Below are positions 57,509-64,000 of a stretch of DNA of 64,000 bases, one piece after another. The translations under genes were made by a program, and so were the position numbers. Source of the DNA: Pyronema omphalodes. Taxonomy: Eukaryota > Ascomycota > Pezizomycetes > Pezizales > Pyronemataceae. Each line of letters starts with the position of its first letter. Position 1 is the stretch's first letter. The notes beneath the pieces are model-generated. The model was not told the origin of the DNA and did no database searches. It saw nothing but the letters and a program-made list of their open reading frames with translations. The DNA lies in assembly GCA_024516155.1 (NCBI GenBank), contig JAJJXM010000025.1:248001-312000 (forward strand), written 5' to 3'.

Positions 57509-58220
57509 GAGGCTTGGGTTTGGGCTTGGGTGATAGTGATAGTGATAGTGAATGATGGGTGATTGGTGATAGTAGCTTTTGGGTTTAGGTTTCGGTTTGG
57601 GGTTGGGGATCAGAGGGATTAGAGGGATTAGAGGGATTAGAGGGATTATGGAGAAGTTGAAGAACTGGATATTCATCTATTCATCTATTCATCTATTCAT
57701 CTATTCATCTATTCATCTATTCATCTATTCATCTATTCATCTATTCATCTATTCATCTATTCATCTATTCATCTATTTAGATACAAAAGTAAATCGATAT
57801 AACACCGTAATGGATTATTATAATCTTCATCATATAACCTGAATCCTGATATTATTATCTAATATTGAAGAATCTGAGGTGATCGAAGAATTTGAGTGCA
57901 GGGACAGTGGGATTTAGCAAAGTGCAGGGATGTGACAGAGTGCAAGGACTTAGCAGAGTGCAAGGACTGCACTGTATACAGCGGATGATTAAGATTAAAG
58001 TATCCTATACATCAATCACTACTTCAGATGATATGGCGGGATATTGAGGAACTTTTTAAGTGGGTATTATGGTAATGGTAATGGGATTTGAATTTTGGGA
58101 TAATCTTTATCTAGAGAAGCTTGTGCGCGGCGGTGGATTGTGGGATTGTGGGATGGTATTTTGTGGTATTGAATGGTGTTGCATGGTATTGTAGTATTAT
58201 TGTTGTATCATGTGATGTTA
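57509..58220. repeat. Tandem arrays: 9-bp (AGAGGGATT) and 8-bp (ATTCATCT)
   Basis: 57610-57647 holds four to five copies of the 9-base unit AGAGGGATT. 57670-57776 holds about 13 clean copies of the 8-base unit ATTCATCT. 57897-57970 holds three diverged copies of GCAGAGTGCAAGGACT-like sequence. No gene is seen. Confidence 0.85.
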
Positions 58221-58242
58221 TTTTATTTCATATTGTTGTAGT

Positions 58243-58312
58243 ATCGATATTAATATCAATATCAATATCGATGTCAATATCAATATCAATATCAATGTCA
58301 ATATCAATATCA
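58243..58312. repeat. 6-bp repeat (ATCAAT)n
   Basis: About eleven copies of ATCAAT with a few G substitutions (ATCGAT, GTCAAT). Confidence 0.85.
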
Positions 58313-58420
58313 TTCACCGTCACTATCACTTTCTCTTCCGCTTCCTTTTGTTTTTTTCTTTCGCTTTCTTTCGCTTTCGATAAGGCGGTGCGGTGTAATA
58401 GGGAAATAAAACATAAAACA

Positions 58421-58573
58421 TAAAACAGAAAAGAAAGGCAACAGAAAAGAAAGGCAACAGAAAAGAAAGGCAACAGAAAAGAAAGGCAACAGAAAAGAAA
58501 GGCAACAGAAAAGAAAGGCAACAGAAAAGAAAGGCAACAGAAAAGAAAGGCAACAGAAAAGAAAGGCAACAGA
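58421..58573. repeat. 16-bp tandem repeat (AACAGAAAAGAAAGGC)
   Basis: Nine near-identical copies of a 16-base unit in tandem without spacers, so it is a minisatellite and not a CRISPR. It is translated as a Phe/Leu/Cys-rich run in all minus-strand frames, an artefact of the repeat. Confidence 0.92.
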
Positions 58574-58669
58574 AATAGGATGCGGTATCCCGAATAATGA
58601 ATATCCAATATCGAATAACCCAAATATCGAAATATACGAATCGATAGTATAGTAGCTCTATAACATAGC

Positions 58670-58806
58670 ATTCAGTATTCAGTATTCAGTATTCAGTATT
58701 CAGTATTCAGTATTCAGTATTCAGTATTCAGTATTCAGTATTCAGTATTCAGTATTCAGTATTCAGTATTCAGCATTCAGTATTCAGTATTCAGTATTCA
58801 GCATTA
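58670..58806. repeat. 7-bp tandem repeat (ATTCAGT)n
   Basis: About 19 copies of ATTCAGT, with single-base variants (GCATTCAGT) near 58772 and 58800. Confidence 0.92.
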
Positions 58807-59414
58807 AGTAACAAGCACCATATGGAGAGGAAAAAGCCAGCTTGAGCTTCTCAATTTCCTTATTCATCACAAATTCCTTTTCTCTTGAAAAAACAAAATT
58901 CACAGTACACAAACTCACAAACTCACGGACAGTACAACCACAATCACAAACTCACAATAACAAATAACAAATAACAAAAAATCACATATTCAACTCCTAA
59001 TTAAACAAGAAAAGAAAAAAAAAACGAGTGACAAAATCTCTCAAATCTCCCAAATCCCCAATCTCAACCTTCAAAAAAACCGAAACAGAAAAAAAGATAG
59101 AAATAAAGATAGAAAAATACCAATATCAATAAAAAAAAAGCCTTAAAATTTTCCCATAACTCCAATCGAACCTAAGATAAAAAAAAACAAGAGAACCTCC
59201 CAGCTCCTAGCCGCACAACTACTTGAAACCTTCCTTCGCAGTTTTTTATTGATTTTTTTGTTCCACATTTCATACTACTGCCTCCTCCCCGCAGCATTCT
59301 CCCATTCTGTCACCGCCGGAGCTATCTACCCCACCACCCCTCCCATTCACTAGCACCAGGTACCGGGCTCTCACCGCCAATAACCTCCCCCTCCAATCCT
59401 TGCCCCGGCTGCAC
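58807..59414. other. A-rich intergenic DNA
   Basis: A-rich plus strand with CAAATAACAAATAAC-type repeats at about 58955-58980; this is the 3' flank of the minus-strand DeSI-like gene. No gene is seen. Confidence 0.55.
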
Positions 59415-61204
59415 CTAGCAGTTAATAGTTCTATCCATCAAAGCCCTCTCACTAGTCGGTATCTCCCTCCCTGAGGAATCCCTTACATCACCCGATGGTC
59501 TTCCACTTGCATTACTTGCTCTACTTGCTCTGCTACTTCTTGACGCTTGAGACATTTGTGATGCACGGCTGTCACGTCTACTGGATTTTGTCGTGGGAGA
59601 TTGAATGGTTTCTCTAGTTTCTCTACTATCCCGTCTGTTTGAGGAGATGGTAGAGATTGTGTGCTGACTGTTACGGTATGTTTCATGGCTGATGAAACTA
59701 TCCCGAGGCTCGGATTCTGCTACGGCGACTAAAGTTTGTTGACTATCGCGTTTAGAGGAGGTAGTGCTGTCTCTCTTTGTCCTATCTGAGGAGTATAATG
59801 AGGATTTTGTAGATTTGGTAGAATGTTGGCTATCCCGTCTATTACCAGCAGAACGGGCTGATTGCAGAGAACTTTGTGATTCCCGTCTCCCGTCTGCGGT
59901 TCGGGTTGTTTGGTGACTATTTCTTCTTCCCGTCTCTTCGGTGAGTAATGAAGCTTCTCTGCTCCTTCTTCTTTCCTCACGAATCGACTTCTCTCGGGAT
60001 TCTCTTCTTCTGGCTTCTCCTTCTGATTCATCTGTATACTCCCCCTCACTTTCTTCTTCAAGTTTATCCCCCCTCTCGTCCCCGCTTTCTAACGCTCTCT
60101 GCCTATGAGCCGTCATAAGACCCATTTGCTCAGCGCCCGCCCCAGGGGTTGTGTTACTAGCCACTGGTCTATCACCATCTGCGACTTCGCACTCGGCTTC
60201 GCATTCAGGAGGTTCTACCCAGCCGGCGGGAACGATGCAGGGTAGGGCTACACCGATACCGGCGGCACGGTTGATCCACGCAGGGGCGGGTTGACCTGTG
60301 AGCGCCTGGCAGAGATGGCTGGTGAAGTGGTTGCAGTTACGTGTGAGGAGATTGTAGGTGGGGCCGAGGAAGAGACGGGATGCCTACAAGGAAGAAGTTA
60401 GTATTGGGCTTGGAGACTTCCTAAAAAGAGATCTGGATAAGAGCTGGAGATGTGAGATGGACGAGGAGCTGGAGAGAGCAGGGTGTAGGAGTAGTCGTCA
60501 TGGGTGCAATGCGGAGTGCAATTGCGACAGCGGCCCCACCAGGGTGAGTCAGGCGAGTGCCGCCTGCATTGAAGCGCTACCACCTGCACCCAAAAGCCAG
60601 GAAAGGTTCATAAAGCAGTTCCAAATGGTCACCAGTTCGCAGTACCAGCAGATCCCAGGAGCACATTCATCAAGCATCGACGGGGAAGCAAAATCTGAGG
60701 TCAATTGCAAATGCCCGGTGACACATTGCCAGTACAGCATAACAAAGGCACCTGCAGCCTTGTTTCCCCACTTCAGCTGATCTCTCCACCTCCACCATGT
60801 AGCCCAGCTCCCCGTATAAAATCTCTCTTCGACCCAACAGTAAAAAGAAACTGTAAACTCACCTCCTTAACAACCCTCTCGACCTCCTCCTCACCATAAT
60901 ACGTAAACCCATGGAGGATTTCGCACCTCCATGTCCCACCCGGTGGTGCCGATGCAGGTTTTGTCCAGTAAACTCCCGTTACTCCAGGTCTTTCATGGCC
61001 TCCAAATGCATACTCCTTATCTCCAATTGCAACTCCAGTATGGAGAAGTGATGCGCCTACTGTCCATAAGAAGCGGGATAGAATGTTCTGAGGGGGAAGA
61101 AGGTCGTAGATGTTTATTCGGATCTCGGTTTTAGTTATTGAAGAAGTGGTGGTTCGAGTTCGTGTGCTGGCGGGGCGCGAGGCGCGAGAGGGGGGAGGAG
61201 ACAT
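59415..61204 (-). CDS. PPPDE/DeSI-type putative deSUMOylating or deubiquitinating peptidase with RRxS-rich tail
   Basis: Two exons (61204-60863 and 60383-59415) give 436 residues. The PPPDE domain spans ~30-175: INIYDLLPP, ASLLHTGVAIGDKEYAFGGH with the likely catalytic His55, GVYWTKPASAPPGGTWRCEI, and across the intron RLFLGPTYNLLTRNCNHFTS with the likely catalytic Cys131. DeSI proteins are thiol isopeptidases acting on SUMO or ubiquitin-like conjugates; substrate and activity here are inferred from family. After IGVALPCIVPAGW the chain turns into a ~230-residue Ser/Arg/Glu-rich tail, probably disordered, with about nine (R/K)RxS motifs such as NRRDSQHS, SKRDSQQT and SRRDSRAS, which resemble PKA/basophilic kinase sites. 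The intron is 479 bases and phase 0, with a GTGAGT donor and TAG acceptor. The start is the only ATG ahead of the domain. Confidence 0.88.
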
Positions 61205-63327
61205 TGTGGGAGGTGGAGAATGTGGTGAAGCTCGCGGTGGTGGGGGAAGTCGGTGATGGTGATGATGATTATGAAGAGCGGGGTTGCCGAGCTAAAAATG
61301 GGTTGGTTATTGGTTAGATTCACTTGTTTCCTCTGCCGATATTTCCGTGTCTGGCTTGTCTGGCTTATCGTGGTCGTATGTAGTCGTGGTGGTGTTGCGC
61401 CGATGTTCCGTGGGCGTGGACGGTGGTTGTCGTTGGATGGAAGCTCTGACGTAACCAAGCTTAGGCTTAGTGGTTTTGGCTGAGAAGTGAGGTGTGATGC
61501 AGCCCTGCGATACGACGGCGTTGTCGGAGTTATTATGCAGTCATCGGACTCTGAAACTCGAAATGTTTGGCTTTGTATCGAGTTTGTCGAGTGATTAGCT
61601 GCGACGTGTGTGTATGATGAAGAGCAGACGAGAAGTGGGAAATGGACTGGCTAAAAAGAGACTTTAAGGAAAGAAAGGAGACAGTTAACAGGAGTTATTT
61701 TACGAGCTATGGTAAATACGTTCTGTGGTAATACATGATACTACCTTTGTTTGTTCTAGCTATTCTTAGTCATCTCCGGCGAAAACCCACAGCATAAATC
61801 AACTTCGTTTAACAATAAATAATAACAGCCCTATGGCAAAGTGAAGTCAATCTTAAACCTAAAATGGTTCCTTTTAATGAACGCGCTGATTTGTTTCCCC
61901 GTTCTGTTCACACCGCAAGGAGGTCTGTTGGCAGACACAAAGAGATTTGTCGAGAAAGTGCAATTGGTCAGGTGGTATGTAAACAACAGAGGGTCATGTT
62001 TATTGTGCACAATGCTCAGGGTCTGCATCTGTTGGGTCTTTTTTTATCTTTGCAACTGACGACTATTCTGAATCCTAAAAGTAAGCATAAAGTCACATCA
62101 ATCCCTCGATGCGATGCGCGAAGATCCTCAACGCTTTGTTCGATGTCAATGCATACACACAGACACCCGCCAGTAATTGCGTTAGCTCACAGCAACTCAA
62201 CACAAGGCTGGGCCAAAGGTAACACAAGGATGATGTGATTAGATTAGATCTGATCTTCGCTTAAAAATAAGGTTTGGCTGCAGTCTGCTTCCGTCCGGGA
62301 CTAGGCGTGATCTAGAAACGGCGGTGCTGGGTTGGTTGATTGCGGTGAATATGATTGATACATATGAGAGAGGAGATGAATTTGATGGATACGATTGATA
62401 CCTTTGGTAGAGGTCATGGTGATGAATATTATTGATGAATATACCGGATAATATGACGGTGAGGGTTTTAATATAATAGATACAGATACCGGATGGGGGG
62501 ATAGGGAGTATTTCAATATGACTGATGGATATTCCAGATAATATGATGGAGAATATGGTTGATAGGATGAGTATTTACTGTCAGAGATATACCAGACAAG
62601 AAGCCATCTAGATAATGATGGATATAATGGACTGTGTAATTCCAGAATTTTCGACCTGATGGAAGAACGTAGTATTCGGTGGCGAAAGAACACTCATAGT
62701 GAATCCATTTTCCATATATAGCATCGCTCACTCAGCTTTCCCCTCGCTCTCTCCTCTCTCCCATAAGTCTTTAAATAGCAACCACTCGCTTCCTTTCGTC
62801 CCTTAAATACTCCCCTCTCTCCGAATCTTCCATTCCCGCGTACCCGCTGATCATCTAATCTCGATAATCAACCCAGCCACGCCGCCACTCACATCGTATG
62901 CACCTCCCTAACTGGCGTAGTCCTGTCCCTGGTTCCTTCTGGTCATCTTCTTAGCTGTTGCCCACCCCAAGTTGCCCATCCAGTGAGCCTGAACCTAACC
63001 TTACGTTCCTAGCAACTTACGACAAGCACCTACGTACCTAGGCCAGGCCGAGTCTTTTTCAACTTGGTCCCAATACTTGGAATAAACCCGAATCAACGAC
63101 ACAGATTCTTGTATATACTACTTCTACTCTACGGACGTAACGAACCCCAACCCAAGCAACGACCTGTGAACGACTAATTTCAATACACTACTTACGAACC
63201 CCGACCCACAAATCGCGAGACACGCATAGTCTGAATACAAAGCCGCGACTTCAGAACACCAAAGAACACTTTCAACTTCCAAACACACACAACATACCCG
63301 CACGCATAACCTACCAAACCAGCAAGA
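61205..63327. other. Intergenic region between divergent DeSI-like and Rheb genes
   Basis: No gene is supported. 62330-62560 has diverged GATGAATATNATTGAT-type repeats. 62720-63320 is C/T-rich and probably the Rheb promoter and leader. Confidence 0.55.
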
Positions 63328-64000
63328 ATGCCCGCAGCACACCCAAAGCAGCGTAAGATCGCTATTGTCGGTTCCAGAGCCGTTGGTAAGTGCCCTTGCA
63401 TTAACACAACTGTTTACCTTGTTCCACATTGTTCTACCCAACCGCAACTTCATTCCACTCCTCTCCTTCCTCTTAATCACAATTCTCGCGTCTGCTATGC
63501 AGCAACAGCTAGGAACAGAGACAGAATCGAGAGGGTGGAATTGCACTGCTTGCTCGTCACATTAGTACGCGCATCGAGTAACTGCTAATACGTCTCCGCG
63601 CAATAGGAAAGTCTTCTTTGACTGTCCAATTTGTAGAAACTCGCTTTGTCGAGTCATATTATCCTACCATTGAGAATACCTTCTCTCGTACGATCAAGTT
63701 CAAGGGCCAAGAATACGCTACTGAAATCATTGATACCGCTGGACAGGTTTGTTACTACCTCAATTGCTTTGGATACATTCACTCCTACTACCACCCGGGT
63801 CGTCGACTTGCTGGTGCACATGAGAGCTCTGAGCTCCAGGTGCATTGAGTTGCTCGCTGCGTGTTAGGGCACGGGCACATCGGCTGGCCTGTGGTAACGT
63901 CATAGACTGATGGACCGGTCGAGATGCCGCCTTCTACGGACCGCTGCCTGTCCTGCTCGTTGGGGAAATGTAATAAGAAGGTAGGAAACTATTTGCTAAC
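63328..64000 (+). CDS. RHB1: Rheb-family small GTPase (5' part, continues past the window)
   Basis: Exon 1 is 63328-63385 and exon 2 63607-63746; the second intron begins at 63747 (GTTTGT) and has not ended at 64000. The encoded N terminus has the G1 loop GSRAVGKSS (completed across intron 1), SLTVQFVETRFVESYYPTIE with the switch I effector threonine, and the G3 motif DTAGQ. GSRAVGKSSLTVQFVE, with Arg where Ras has Gly12, is the Rheb signature. Rheb acts on TOR signalling in many fungi, though its link to TORC1 varies. The last bases of the window, TTGCTAAC, match a branch point, so exon 3 should start just beyond the edge. Intron 1 is 221 bases with a GTAAGT donor and a TAG acceptor. Confidence 0.95.

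Noticed and set aside
58421..58573. CRISPR-like repeat array
   Set aside because: The 16-bp units are directly adjacent with no spacers, and the genome is fungal; it is a minisatellite.
60358..60780. 140-residue plus-strand ORF inside the DeSI-like intron
   Set aside because: It lies antisense across the intron and exon 2 edge, has no domain, and the intron splice sites restore the PPPDE domain exactly.

Overview
This window looks like nuclear DNA of a filamentous ascomycete (Pezizomycotina; Leotiomycetes is my best guess, not proven). The reasons are compact genes with short introns (GTRNGT donors, GCTAAC-type branch points, YAG acceptors), a Helo-like NACHT-ankyrin NLR, a Tad-type LINE, and conserved orthologues such as DUF2015, TIM17, EPL1, calcineurin B, eEF1B-gamma, a DeSI/PPPDE protein and Rheb. 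All gene models come from splicing the sequence by eye. Intron phases close in every model given.

Layout. 1-1.9 kb: a four-exon DUF2015 gene. 1.9-5.8 kb: simple-sequence DNA, including an 8-bp array and a purine-rich compound minisatellite. 5.8-9.8 kb: noncoding DNA holding two diverged copies of a ~1.1-1.2 kb sequence. 10.0-10.7 kb: a GC-rich patch with inverted-repeat ends. 10.8-12.6 kb: a broken NLR, paralogous to the intact NLR at 16.3-19.6 kb, with TIM17 between them. 20.9-23.0 kb: EPL1 (minus), divergent from calcineurin B (25.0-26.5 kb, plus). 28.5-29.9 kb: a conserved fungal protein of unknown function. 31.2-39.8 kb: a gene-poor stretch. 39.8-41.4 kb: eEF1B-gamma.

41.9-57.5 kb is a nested transposon. 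A ~6.0 kb non-LTR retrotransposon (LINE, minus strand) is flanked by a perfect 18-bp target-site duplication. It was split inside its ORF2 endonuclease by a 9,504-bp Ty3/gypsy chromovirus with two 1,604-bp LTRs and a 5-bp target-site duplication (GACGT). Apart from that insertion the LINE ORFs are open. The LTR element carries three single-base frameshifts and is probably non-autonomous.

57.5-59.4 kb has several tandem arrays (8-, 9-, 16- and 7-bp units). 59.4-61.2 kb is a PPPDE/DeSI-type protein with an unusual tail rich in RRxS motifs. The window ends inside the second intron of a Rheb GTPase gene (63.3 kb onward). The host genes are unrelated housekeeping or signalling genes, not a cluster. 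Rheb and calcineurin B are both signalling proteins, but nothing here links them functionally.
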